Shown piece by piece: positions 27,072-36,400 of a stretch of DNA of 64,000 nucleotides. Position 1 is the first letter of the stretch; every line of letters begins with the position of its first letter. The notes below the pieces were generated by a model. That model worked only from the letters and a program-made list of their open reading frames with translations. It was not told the DNA's origin and ran no database searches. This DNA comes from Saprospiraceae bacterium (GTDB lineage: Bacteria > Bacteroidota > Bacteroidia > Chitinophagales > Saprospiraceae), in contig JAEUUU010000149.1 in the NCBI GenBank assembly GCA_016787345.1, forward strand, positions 1 to 64,000, in the 5' to 3' direction. The position numbers were made by a program, and so were the translations under genes.

Positions 27072-27295
27072 AAACTTTATGACGGTTTTAACAGTTGTTC
27101 CGAATCATGTTTGGCTGTCCGGGTGTTTGTTGACCGCGTTTCAAACAATAATTTGGTATTTTTTAGCAATTTTTGCGACTTTTGCGGCGAAAATAGGGGC
27201 TGGCACAGGTTTTGCAACAATAAGCCGACGTCATTTCCGTTTTTTGACTCGTTTTCAATCTGCTATTCTCTCACCTCTATTCAATTTGACATACA

Positions 27296-27397
27296 ATGAA
27301 AAACTGGAAGAAAATTCTCGCTTTCGCTTTCTTCGCAGCCCTGTTCCTGCTTGAAGCTTGCCACCGCGGCTACGGTTGCCCGGGCAGCGATCTGTAA
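27296..27397 (+). CDS. 33-residue YGCP lipoprotein
   Basis: A very short frame: a Lys-rich start (MKNWKKI), a hydrophobic stretch AFAFFAALFLL, the lipobox LEAC (Cys22), and a mature peptide of only 12 residues, CHRGYGCPGSDL. The signal peptide layout is too complete to be chance, and the mature part carries a second cysteine in a YGCP motif. I recall similar tiny YGCP lipoproteins in other Bacteroidota, but this was not checked. It lies 18 bases upstream of ytxJ on the same strand, so the two are probably one transcript. Confidence 0.7.
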   Translation: MKNWKKILAFAFFAALFLLEACHRGYGCPGSDL

Positions 27398-27415
27398 TGT
27401 AAACAACAATTGACG

Positions 27416-27766
27416 ATGCCCGAATGGATTCCATTGCGTTCGGAGGAGGAAATAATCCGAATCCAGGAACGCTCACGACAGGTACCCTGTCTGATTTTCA
27501 AACACAGCACGCGTTGCAACATCAGTTCGATCGCCCGCTTTCGGCTGGAAGACGACTGGTCGTTCGGACCACAGGAAATAGAAGCGTATTACCTCGACTT
27601 GATCCAGCACCGTTCAGTATCCAATGCGGTGGCGGATACTTTTCAGGTCTACCACGAATCTCCGCAAGTGCTGCTGATCGTCGAGGGTGAATGCGTCTAC
27701 GATGCTTCCCATCTCGACGTTCAGGTGGGGGAAATCAAGGAAGCACTGACGGGCATGCGCCCATAA
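27416..27766 (+). CDS. ytxJ: YtxJ-like bacillithiol-associated thioredoxin-fold protein
   Basis: 116 residues from the ATG at 27416; a TTG two codons earlier is possible. It belongs to the YtxJ/DUF2847 family of monothiol thioredoxin-like proteins linked to bacillithiol redox chemistry. The active-site block is FKHSTRCNIS (28-37) with a single Cys34, and the C-terminal half has VYHESPQVLLI with the cis-Pro position. It would remove or carry bacillithiol on protein cysteines in the cytoplasm (a bacilliredoxin-like role, inferred). It is followed by a strong terminator. Confidence 0.88.
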   Translation: MPEWIPLRSEEEIIRIQERSRQVPCLIFKHSTRCNISSIARFRLEDDWSFGPQEIEAYYLDLIQHRSVSNAVADTFQVYHESPQVLLIVEGECVYDASHLDVQVGEIKEALTGMRP

Positions 27767-27787
27767 ACTGAATTTACGCCAAATTCG

Positions 27788-27825
27788 CATGGGGCCTCCC
27801 GGTCGGGAGGCCCCATGTTTCGTTT
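27788..27825 (+). terminator. Terminator after ytxJ
   Basis: A perfect 13-bp stem (27788-27800 with 27805-27817), a 4-base loop GGTC, then TTTCGTTT. It precedes the acyltransferase start by 12 bases. Confidence 0.8.
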
Positions 27826-27837
27826 CCCCTGTTGTAT

Positions 27838-28566
27838 ATGAAGCATTTGCGCATTGCCTGGCGTTTCACTTTTTTTGTGTTTTACACCGCCTGGATCGTA
27901 TTGTTGATCTATCTGCGAAAACTCGTGCTGAGCGCCGATCTGCGCGACGCCATGCGTATTCGCCGGCGCTGGGCGCGGAATTTACTGGCCGGTGTGGGGG
28001 TGGAAATCCGCTCTTTCGGCGAAGTGCCGGCAGAGCCCTGCCTGCTCGTTTGCAACCACCGTTCTTATCTCGATCCCATTATTCTGCTGGCTTACATCGA
28101 TGCGCTGCCGGTCGCCAAAGCGGAAATGGCTTCATGGCCGCTGCTGGGTAAAGGCGCCCAAATGGCCGGTATTCTTTACCTCAAACGGGAAAGCGCAAAC
28201 AGCAGGGCGAATACCCTCAAAGCGCTCACGCAGGCTGTCCGCGACGGTTATCCCATTATTTTATTTCCTGAAGGAACAACTTCAGGGCTGCCCACCGGGG
28301 TGCTACCCTTCAAAAAAGGAGCATTCCGCGCCGCGGCCGAACAACAGATCCCGCTTTCTCCGGTCGCATTTTGTTTTGCCGAAACGGCCGATTTCTGGGT
28401 CGGCTCGGAAAGTTTTTTGCAGCATGCCTACCGGCGATTTAAACAGGATAAAATCCGGGTCGACGTACATTTCGGTCCGGTTTTCAGAGGCGACGAAGCC
28501 AGTAGCCTGCTCGATCAATCACGGCACTGGATTGAAAGCCGCTTAACCGAAAACCCGCCTCAATGA
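27838..28566 (+). CDS. Lysophospholipid acyltransferase (PlsC-like), first copy
   Basis: 242 residues from the ATG at 27838. A membrane-associated enzyme that acylates a lysophospholipid, typically 1-acylglycerol 3-phosphate, in phospholipid synthesis. One hydrophobic helix spans about 8-28. The catalytic HX4D motif is NHRSYLD (His74, Asp79), and the acceptor motif is FPEGTT (143-148). The gene overlaps the next by ATGA, and the second copy has both motifs at the same residue numbers, so the pair arose by tandem duplication. Substrate preference is unknown; ornithine lipid acylation is an alternative. Confidence 0.88.
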   Translation: MKHLRIAWRFTFFVFYTAWIVLLIYLRKLVLSADLRDAMRIRRRWARNLLAGVGVEIRSFGEVPAEPCLLVCNHRSYLDPIILLAYIDALPVAKAEMASWPLLGKGAQMAGILYLKRESANSRANTLKALTQAVRDGYPIILFPEGTTSGLPTGVLPFKKGAFRAAAEQQIPLSPVAFCFAETADFWVGSESFLQHAYRRFKQDKIRVDVHFGPVFRGDEASSLLDQSRHWIESRLTENPPQ

Positions 28567-29312
28567 AGAAGCTGCGCGCGATATTCCGACTGCTCTTGTT
28601 TGCGACCTACACCTTGCTGCGGGTCACCCAGATCGTGGTGTCGGGCTGGTTGCTGGGGCCTTCACCACTGCGGGGCATGCGTATCCGGCAATCGTGGGGG
28701 CGCTGGTTGCTGCCCCGCATCGGCGTCGACGTACAGGCGGAGGGCCGCCCCCCCGATCAGCCCTGCATCGTTATGGCCAACCACCGTTCGTACCTCGATC
28801 CGGTAATCCTGGTCATGGATATTTTGGGTTACCCGGTTTCCAAAGCGGAGGTGGCTGCCTGGCCCATCGTCGGGTACGGCGCAAAAATGAGCGGGGTGTT
28901 GTTTTTAAAAAGAGAAAATGTGGGGAGTCGAAAACGCACCCTGGCGGGCATCGGGGAAAAAGTGCGGGAAGGTTTCCCCGTTATTCTTTTTCCGGAAGGT
29001 ACCACGCACGACCACCCTCGCTGTATCCCGCTCAAACGCGGCGCTTTTGCGCTGGCTGCCGAACAGAACATTCCCGTGACGCCGGTAATGATCGAATACG
29101 ACAATCCGGCCGACTACTGGATCGGAAACGACACCTTTCTGCCACATTTTATCCGGCGTTTCGGTGAAAAAAAAATTCGGGTGTACGTGCGATACGGACC
29201 TTTGATTCCGGTTTCCGACGCCCAACAAATGCTCGATGCTACCCGCGACTGGATCGACGCGCAACTTGAAGGTCTGCACCGCCAAAAAGGCTTGCATGAA
29301 AAGATGAACTGA
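28563..29312 (+). CDS. Lysophospholipid acyltransferase (PlsC-like), second copy
   Basis: 249 residues, starting inside the stop codon of the first copy (ATGA), which implies translational coupling. NHRSYLD (His74, Asp79) and FPEGTT (143-148) are intact, and the N-terminal helix LLLFATYTLLRVTQIVV is retained. Sequence similarity to the first copy is clear throughout (KAEVAAWPIVGYGAKMSGVLFLKRE versus the matching stretch), but the C-terminal third has diverged, suggesting different acyl donors or acceptors. It is followed by tRNA-Arg. Confidence 0.88.
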   Translation: MKKLRAIFRLLLFATYTLLRVTQIVVSGWLLGPSPLRGMRIRQSWGRWLLPRIGVDVQAEGRPPDQPCIVMANHRSYLDPVILVMDILGYPVSKAEVAAWPIVGYGAKMSGVLFLKRENVGSRKRTLAGIGEKVREGFPVILFPEGTTHDHPRCIPLKRGAFALAAEQNIPVTPVMIEYDNPADYWIGNDTFLPHFIRRFGEKKIRVYVRYGPLIPVSDAQQMLDATRDWIDAQLEGLHRQKGLHEKMN

Positions 29313-29329
29313 CGAAATGCGGAAACATG

Positions 29330-29361
29330 TTTGGCGGATATTGCCGGGCGTCGTAATTTCG
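29330..29361 (+). promoter_or_regulatory. Promoter of tRNA-Arg
   Basis: TTTG (29330-29333), a 20-base spacer, then TAATTTCG (29354-29361), a 7 of 8 match to TAnnTTTG. A start about 7 bases downstream falls just ahead of the tRNA at 29373. This is the best complete -33/-7 promoter in the window. Confidence 0.6.
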
Positions 29362-29372
29362 CGCTCCCTTTT

Positions 29373-29444
29373 GGCTCCATAGTTCAACGGATAGAATGGA
29401 AGTTTCCGGAACTTCAGATAGTGGTTCGATTCCACTTGGGGCTA
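29373..29444 (+). tRNA. tRNA-Arg (anticodon CCG)
   Basis: 72 bases. The acceptor stem pairs GGCTCCA with TGGGGCT with two G-U pairs. The anticodon arm is GAAGT / loop TTCCGGA / ACTTC, giving anticodon CCG. The T arm AGTGG / TTCGATT / CCACT is perfect. The discriminator is A and CCA is not encoded. Confidence 0.95.
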
Positions 29445-29506
29445 CAAAGTTGCTTTCAGCGCTCTGATGTTCAAATAGTTATGCTATTGGGGCGCTGCTT
29501 TTGTTC

Positions 29507-29544
29507 AAAACGCCCGTCTCGCCTGGTTCGAGACGGGCGTTTTT
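29507..29544. terminator. Bidirectional terminator after tRNA-Arg
   Basis: A perfect 15-bp stem (29507-29521 with 29529-29543) whose ends are A-rich and T-rich, so it can serve both tRNA-Arg and the convergent cupin gene. Confidence 0.85.
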
Positions 29545-29555
29545 GACAACCGGAC

Positions 29556-30164
29556 TTATTTCAAGCCATATTTCTCCATTAAAGCATTCCGTTCCTCGTT
29601 GGCAGTTGGCGCATAAACGAGTCCAAAACGGTCGTTGAGGTCGTTCATTACCCGGTCCCTTTCTTTTGAACCGAAGGGATAGCCTTTTTCGGGTGTGTAT
29701 TCAAAAAATACCTTTTCCAGAAATTCTTCGAAAGGTTGATTGAAGTACATATCGATAAAACGGAGCGGCTTATCCGAGGCGTTAAAAAAGGTATGTACCA
29801 GATTGCGCGGTCTCAAATGCCAGCCTCCCGCGGTTATTTCCACCACTTCGCCGTCTACCAACACACTGGCCGTGCCTTCCAGTACCAGCATCAGTTCGTC
29901 CAGTTCTTTGTGCAAATGAGGCGGCGGCCCCATCACTTTGGGTGCGACTGCGCATTCCACACTGGAATAAACGCCTCCGGTCATGGCTGAACGCACCCAA
30001 ACGCGGATGTCCATTCCGCCTTTGTGGTCTAAGGGTTCACGAGCGGGCAATAAGACTGGTTCAATAGGCTCTGACAGCGTGTTTTTTTGTCCAAAACCGA
30101 GGTTTGGCGTGGCTGCAAGACCGGCCAGCAGACCGGCAGTGGAAAGGAAATCTCGTCTTTGCAT
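29556..30164 (-). CDS. Cupin domain protein with Tat-type signal
   Basis: 202 residues. The N terminus RRDFLSTAGLLAGLAAT is a twin-arginine signal, so the folded protein is sent to the periplasm, often with a bound metal. The conserved beta-barrel cupin motifs are PPPHLHKELDELMLVLEG (His83, His85, Glu90) and GWHLRPRNLVHTFFN (His124), the usual 3-His/1-Glu metal set. The substrate is not predictable. The gene is divergent from the GT-C protein with about 260 bases between starts, in which no promoter was identified with confidence. Confidence 0.85.
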   Translation of the reverse strand: MQRRDFLSTAGLLAGLAATPNLGFGQKNTLSEPIEPVLLPAREPLDHKGGMDIRVWVRSAMTGGVYSSVECAVAPKVMGPPPHLHKELDELMLVLEGTASVLVDGEVVEITAGGWHLRPRNLVHTFFNASDKPLRFIDMYFNQPFEEFLEKVFFEYTPEKGYPFGSKERDRVMNDLNDRFGLVYAPTANEERNALMEKYGLK

Positions 30165-30421
30165 GGTTTGTTGCCTTTTGTGTACGGATCCTGTTGTTGT
30201 TTGTTTTACTACAAGGTGAGACGAAAATTCTTTCCGTTCTAACCATTCTAATCAACTGCGAAAAAACAGGTATAAACGGTAGATTTCGACAAGTTTTCCA
30301 CTTTACTTGCTCTCCTGCAAAATATATTCAACCCGGCTTGCCTTTGTTGTTTCCCCTTGGTATTTCTGCTTTTTCCGCATCTTGCCGACTCTTTTTACCA
30401 CCGTATCACCCTGGCAGCATT

Positions 30422-32065
30422 GTGCAAAAGTTCCCTGTCCAATACGATGAAACCCGCCTATGGCAGGGTTTGTTTCTCAGCCTCGTATTGGGCTATGCAC
30501 TGGCCTATGCCCCGTATGGAACCAACGAGACCGACGGCGGCTTTCTGACCGGGCTGGCATGGCAGGTGTTGAACGGCAAAGCCCTGTATCGGGAAATCGT
30601 GTACGTACGCCCGCCATTACCCATTTGGCTGCGCGCGCTTGAATTGCAATTGTTGCCGGAAAACTGGGCTATTTTGGGTGAACGCTGGCTGTTTTATGTG
30701 AAAATCGCGCTGTTTGCCTGGCTGGCCGCCGCTACTTTGCTGACCGGCCGGCAAAGGTGGATACTGGCCGCGTTTGGCTTCGTGGTGTCGGTTCATTGCT
30801 ACACGCCCATGGCCTGGCATACGGTCGACGGACTGCTGCTGGGCAGTGTGTCCCTGTGGTGCTTGTTCCGCACAGGTGCAGTAAATGGCGGCTTTTGGGC
30901 GGGCGTTTTTGCATTTGGCGCCATGTTGTGCAAGCAATCTTTTTACCCTTTGCCGGTCATTCTGCTTGCCCTGCTTTTTATTCAAAAAAATAAGGCCGGT
31001 TTGTTGGCGCTCTTTGGCGGACTGGCCGCGGCCGCGGCATTGTTTGTGGTTTATTTGATGTTCGATGGCGCCTGGAACGGCTTTTGGGCCATGACTGGTC
31101 AATCGGCCAGCAGCGGACAGGCCATTCAACACGGTATTCTGGATTATTTGCGCATCAATCCCTGGGTGGCTGCAACTACGGCTTTGCTACTGCCATTGCC
31201 GGTCTGGTGGCTCTGGAAAGGCGGGGAGGCTCGGCTGAGCCGCCCGGCGCTATTGGTTTGGACAGGGTGGTTGTTGATGCTGGCGATTTTGTACGTGCGT
31301 ATTTTGTGGTTGCGGCAAGTGTTTACAGCCCCGTTTGCGCAATCGAGGTTGCTGTTCGATCTGGCGGTCGTTTACGGCCTGTTGCAGTTGGGCGCGGGGC
31401 GCTGGGGCAGGGGAGAGGCAGCGCCGTTTTTCGCTCTGCTGGGGCTGAGTTGGTGTGCAAGTATCAGTTGGGGCTACAATCTGCCGATCCTGTTTTCTAC
31501 GCCGATGGTGTGGGTCTTAATGGATATTTCGCAGCGATTGTGGTCGGCCAGCTTCCCCGGCCGTTCGTCCGCTTTGCCGGCGGTTTTAAGTTTGACCGTG
31601 TTGGTCGCTGTATTTCGGTACGGCTACGAATTTGTGTATCGCGACGGTCGACGGAGCGAAATGACGGTTGAAATGGGTGCTATTTTCCCGGTTATGCAAG
31701 GGATTCGGAGCGATACGGCGACGGCCGCCCTGTACCTCGATTTGAAGCATCTGGCGGAGCGATACGGCCCGTCGTTCAAAACGCTGCCGTCGTTCTCGCA
31801 AGCTAATTTTCTGACACGCACTGCCCCGCCGTTGCCCCTCGATTGGTTGGTGGGACGGGAGTGCAATCGGGATAATGCTTTGATTTTAAAGCAAATGAGA
31901 ATTACGCGACCCGTGTTTTTGGTTGAAAAATCATATGGCCGAGCGCGGATCGTAAGCGACCCGGAACTGGATTTTACCCGGCAGGTGTTGTTGAAAGGCC
32001 GATTACTGGAGGAAAGCCCGCATTTTTGGGTGCTGGAATATTTTGGCGAAAGCACCGTTAATTGA
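30422..32065 (+). CDS. GT-C type membrane glycosyltransferase-like protein
   Basis: 547 residues from a GTG at 30422. The open frame runs back to 30104, but that would overlap the divergent cupin gene, and its extra residues look non-coding. The start is therefore uncertain. About ten hydrophobic helices are visible. An early block NETDGGFLTGLAWQVLNG followed by YVRPPLPIWLRA matches the first luminal loop of GT-C mannosyl- or arabinosyl-transferases of the ArnT/PMT type, where acidic residues are catalytic (ETD). It probably transfers a sugar from a lipid carrier on the outer face of the inner membrane. It lies 14 bases before the HAD gene, a likely operon. Confidence 0.75.
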   Translation: MQKFPVQYDETRLWQGLFLSLVLGYALAYAPYGTNETDGGFLTGLAWQVLNGKALYREIVYVRPPLPIWLRALELQLLPENWAILGERWLFYVKIALFAWLAAATLLTGRQRWILAAFGFVVSVHCYTPMAWHTVDGLLLGSVSLWCLFRTGAVNGGFWAGVFAFGAMLCKQSFYPLPVILLALLFIQKNKAGLLALFGGLAAAAALFVVYLMFDGAWNGFWAMTGQSASSGQAIQHGILDYLRINPWVAATTALLLPLPVWWLWKGGEARLSRPALLVWTGWLLMLAILYVRILWLRQVFTAPFAQSRLLFDLAVVYGLLQLGAGRWGRGEAAPFFALLGLSWCASISWGYNLPILFSTPMVWVLMDISQRLWSASFPGRSSALPAVLSLTVLVAVFRYGYEFVYRDGRRSEMTVEMGAIFPVMQGIRSDTATAALYLDLKHLAERYGPSFKTLPSFSQANFLTRTAPPLPLDWLVGRECNRDNALILKQMRITRPVFLVEKSYGRARIVSDPELDFTRQVLLKGRLLEESPHFWVLEYFGESTVN

Positions 32066-32079
32066 CGCAAACGCCCTGT

Positions 32080-32766
32080 ATGCAACAGAGAAACTGGCTG
32101 GTATTATTCGATTTTGACGGGACGCTCACCTGGAGTAACTCCCTGCTGGAGTACCTGCTTTTTGCGGCGCAATGGGGGCGCAAAGGCGGTCGTGCGGGCC
32201 GTCGTCTGCGGGCCTGGCGGCGTTTTTTGTTTGCGCTTCCGGGTATTGCTTTTCGGTTGTTGAAATTGCTGTTGTCGGGCCGGTGGAGCAATGGCGGAGC
32301 GAAAGAGAGCGTGATCGCTTATTTTTTTACCGGAAAGACGCGCGAGGAGTTGGTCCAATTGGGTGAACGTTTTTGCAAAGAGGTCATTCCGCACCGGCTT
32401 CGTCCCGAACTTTTGGAAAAAATGCGCGCCTATCGGGGCAGCGGAGCAACGGTTGCCATTGTCTCTGCATCACTGGATTTGTGGTTGCAGCCTTTTTGCA
32501 GGGATGAACAGGTGCAAATGATTTGTACGGAAGCGTTTTTTGAAAACAACCGTTTTACGGGGCATTTTGCTACTCCCAACTGCAATTATGCCGAAAAAGG
32601 CCGTAGAGTACGCGCTGCTTTCGACCTGGAACAGTACGATCGGATCGTCGCCTTTGGCAATTCAAAAGGCGATTACGCCCTGTTCGAGCTGGCCCACGAG
32701 GCTTGGCTTTGTCGTAAAAACGGACAATTGCAACCGGTCGGGAAACAACCGCCTGCAACAAAATAA
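32080..32766 (+). CDS. HAD-IB family phosphatase
   Basis: 228 residues from the ATG at 32080; an upstream TTG overlaps the previous stop. Motif I DFDGTLT (Asp11 nucleophile, Asp13), motif II VSASLD, conserved Lys in NYAEKGRR, and motif III/IV FGNSKGDYALF place it in the HAD subclass IB that includes phosphoserine- and lipid-phosphate phosphatases. A basic, hydrophobic cap segment (about 35-75) suggests contact with membranes. Next to a GT-C enzyme it may act on a lipid-linked phosphate; that is inference. Confidence 0.85.
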   Translation: MQQRNWLVLFDFDGTLTWSNSLLEYLLFAAQWGRKGGRAGRRLRAWRRFLFALPGIAFRLLKLLLSGRWSNGGAKESVIAYFFTGKTREELVQLGERFCKEVIPHRLRPELLEKMRAYRGSGATVAIVSASLDLWLQPFCRDEQVQMICTEAFFENNRFTGHFATPNCNYAEKGRRVRAAFDLEQYDRIVAFGNSKGDYALFELAHEAWLCRKNGQLQPVGKQPPATK

Positions 32767-32862
32767 TTTGACTGCCTGTGACGCATTTGACCCGAAAAAT
32801 ATAAAATACCGCCGCAAAACCGCATTTTTGTACCGATAACCAATTCCTGATTGATCTGACTT

Positions 32863-33237
32863 ATGACTCGATTACTCTGTTCTTTTGCCCTGATCTGTTT
32901 CCTGGCGTACACTGCTTCTTCACAAGAGCCCGTTCGTTTTCCCCGCCCCGAAACCACCGCCGCCCAATCGGCGCCCAATATTTTTGCCACCAAGATCGAC
33001 CGCTTGCGCGAGGCCTTCAACGCCGGACGCGAATCCGAGCTCATCGCGCTCGAAAGCGATGTGCTGGGCGCTATGCGTGAAGAACTTGAACGCAGTGAAG
33101 CCGGCGGCCGAACCCAATTCATTCGTCAGAAAGCCATTTTTGCGGAGTTCGAACATTTTTCCTTTTACCGCGCCCAACCCGCCGATGCTCAGGCTCGTTT
33201 CCTGTTATTGGAAGAGTTTGCCAATACCATGAAATGA
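32863..33237 (+). CDS. Small exported protein of unknown function
   Basis: 124 residues with a clear signal peptide (MTRLLCSFALICFLAY, cleavage after ASSQ). The mature part is about 100 residues, highly charged and predicted helical (DRLREAFNAGRESELIALES, then GAMREELERSEAGGRTQF). No family was recognised. It has no cysteines in the mature part and no T9SS tail, so it is probably periplasmic. Its helical, Ala/Glu/Arg-rich composition recalls the coiled-coil protein that follows, but no homology is evident. Confidence 0.6.
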   Translation: MTRLLCSFALICFLAYTASSQEPVRFPRPETTAAQSAPNIFATKIDRLREAFNAGRESELIALESDVLGAMREELERSEAGGRTQFIRQKAIFAEFEHFSFYRAQPADAQARFLLLEEFANTMK

Positions 33238-33418
33238 ACCACCCATTATATTTAACCTTCTGGCGGAATCTTTCCCGATAATAATTCGGGGTTTAGGGAT
33301 TTTTTAACTAAATAAATTCTGAAAAATGCGTTATTGGAGCGACGCGGTGATTATTTTCACCCGTTGAAATCCAATGATTGCCTCCCTTTTTCCGTCATCA
33401 ATCCTTCCTGACACTAAC

Positions 33419-36400
33419 ATGTTGACTTTGTTCCGTCAAATTGCCTTCACCCTGATCGCCCTTTGTATTTCATTGCCCCTGTTTTCGCAGGACTGCAATT
33501 CCGTCATCCTCGAAAACAAGAAGATTTCGGGGGTTCAGATCGTCCGTACCTCCTCCCTGACCATTGTGGTACGCGGCAGTTACAACTACTCCATTGAGTT
33601 TTTTACCGATGAAAAGGGGGTTTTTGCTCGTATGATTTCCCAGGGCGGTATCGAATTTAATCAGGACGACCTGGTGGTGTTCGTCGACAACACCGGCAAG
33701 GAGCAGACCTACAAATTCTTCAGTATGGGCGAAGTCGGCACCGGCTCCGTACCGACGCACAAAAATAATTTGCGCCTCGATATGGATGCCATTCAGTGGC
33801 TCTCCGAATCGAATATTACCGGGATCAATTTTGTCAATTTCGTCGATCGTCAGAAGTACAAATTCACCATTAATCCCAACAAACAGGCTGAATTCAAAGG
33901 CCTGGTTTCCTGCTTCAACAACGCGATCGATCGCGGCTCGGTAAAAGATACGCCGGGCGCCGCCGTAGCCAAACCTGTGCCGGCGGGCCAAACCCCTGCT
34001 GCAACGCCTGCTGCCGGTACCAAAACCGACACCAAAACGAAGCCCGCATCGGGTCCTTCCAAGGGGAATTCTACGGATGAAGAAGTAGTAGCCCTGCGTT
34101 CCGAACTGGAAACCACCAAAGAGCGCTTGCGCAACGAGATCAAGGCGGAAAAAGACAAAGCGGAGGCCATCAAAGCCCAGCTCCAGCAAGAGGTGGCGAC
34201 CGCCCGCGAAAACGCCAACCAGAAAAAACTGGAATACGCCAACGAAGTGGTGGAAGCGAGAAAAACCAGTTTGGCGGAAATTCAAAAAGCCCAGGAAGAG
34301 GCCAAAGCGGCCATCGAACAAACCCGCACCAAAGCCGAGGGAGAGACGTCCAAAATTGCGCAAAGCGTAGAAGACGCCCGCCGCCAGGCAGGTGAAGAAA
34401 TCCAAAAAGCCCGACTGACATCTGCCGAAGAGGTTCAGAAAGCTCGCGACAACGCCGCGAAGGAACTGGCCGCCCTGAAAGAAAAAATGGAGCAATCCAA
34501 ATTGCAGTATGCCGATGAAGTGGCAACTGCTCGCAGCAATGCAGAAGAAGAACTGAAAAATATTCGCGAGGAAAATGCCCGCACCGTGGCCGCCGCCCGC
34601 GAAACCGCAAAAAAGGAACAGGCTAAAACTACTGAAGACGTAGTGTCGGCTAAAAAAAGCGCATCGGAACAGGTCCTGAAAATCCAGGAAGAAACCGCCG
34701 AACAAGTCGCCCAAACCCGCGAAAACGGCGTACTTGAAAAACAACGCCTCGCACTGGAAGTCGCCGAAGCCCGCCGCAAATCTGCCGAAGAAAAAAGCCT
34801 CGTTCAGCAAAACAGCGCAAGCGAACTGGCCGAAATTCGGGAAAATGTCGCCAAACAAAAAGAAGCCAGCCTTGTCGAAGTCGCCGAAGCCAAAAAACGC
34901 GCGGCAGAGGAAATTGAAAAAATCCGGCAGGATGTTGCCGACCAACAACAAAAGGCCGCCGGAGAAAAGGCGGAAATTGCCCAGGGCGTAGCGGATAGCC
35001 GGCAAAAAGCCCAGCAGACTTTGCAGGAAGTTCAGAACGAGGCTACAAAGGCAATCGAAGTAGCGCAAGCCAGGGCAAAAGCCGAACGCGACTCCATCGG
35101 CGCCAGGGTGCAGGCCGCCCGTGTCAAAGCCGACCAGGAAATTGCCAAAATACAGGCTGATTTAGCCCAAACGATTGCAGCGGCCAAAGAGCAGGAAAAC
35201 AAGATCAAACAGGAAAGTGCCGCCGAAGTAGCCCGCGCCCGCGAACGCAGCCAAACCGAAGTTGTCAAAGCACAGGAAGAAGCCAAAAACAAAGTCGTCG
35301 ACGCCAATGCCAAGGCCGACCAGGCGCAGAAGCAATACGCCGAGGAGGTGGCTTCGAGCAAAGTCACGGCCGACGAACGTATCCGTCAGATACAGCAGGA
35401 AGCCGCACAACAAATTGCCGACGCGAAGAAAAAACAACAGGAATCGGCTAATGCCTCGGCTGCCGAGGTAGTTTCCAGTAAAGAACGCGCCGCCGCCGAA
35501 ATCGCCGCTGCCAAGGAAAAAGCAGCAACCGAAATTGCCGCCGCCCGCGAAGCCCAGGTACGCGCCCAGCAAGACGCCGCCAATGCCGTGGCGGAAGCCA
35601 AACGCCAGAGCGCACAAAACATCGCCTCGGTAAAATCAGCCGAAGCCGACAGCGTGCGCGTAGCCCGCGAATCCGGCGCCCGCGAACGTCAGCGCATGGC
35701 CGATGAAGTGGCCGATGCCCGTGAAAAATCGGCAACAGCTGTTGCCGCTGCCAAACAACAAGCCGCCGAGGAAATCAAAAATACCAAGGAGAATGCGGCC
35801 AAAATCCGCCAGGAAACAGCCGAGGCCGTGGAGAAAGCCCGCGAAGAAGGCGCCAATCTGGTCGCATCCGCCCGCGAAAACGCCGCCCGTGAAGTGGCTG
35901 CCGCCAAACAGCAGTCGATCGAAGCCGTTGCCCAGGCCAAAAAAGACGCCGACGACCGCAAAGCCGCGCTCGCCAAAGAAGTAGCCGATGCGCAGGAACG
36001 CGCCAGAAAAGAAGTCGATGAAGTGCGCCAGCAGTCGGCCAACGTGATTACACAAGCCCGTAAAGACGCCGAAGAAAAACGTCTGCAATACGCCCGCGAC
36101 ACCGAAGAAGCCCGTAAAAAAGCCGTGGAAGAAGTTGCTACTGCGCAGAAAGAATCGTCCGAGGCTATTTACCGCACCAAACAGGAATCGGCGGCCAACA
36201 TCGCCCAAACCAAACAAAACGAGGCGCAGACTGTGGCCGAGATCAAAAAACAGGCAGCCGACGAAATCGCTCAAACCCGGGCCGATGTCGCCGCCAAACT
36301 CGCCGAAGAGAACAAACGGATCGAAGAGGCCAACAAACACCTGGCGCAATTGCAGGCTGAAATCCAGAAAGCCGAAGAACAACTGAAAAAAATCAAGGAA

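Noticed and set aside
30104-30421. N-terminal extension of the GT-C protein
   Set aside because: The extra 106 codons overlap the divergent cupin gene and lack membrane or family features; a GTG start at 30422 fits the first helix better.
33470-35068. A 532-codon Phe/Gly-rich antisense frame under the coiled-coil gene
   Set aside because: Its Phe/Gly-rich look is the reverse-strand image of Lys/Glu/Ala codons. No domain is recognisable.
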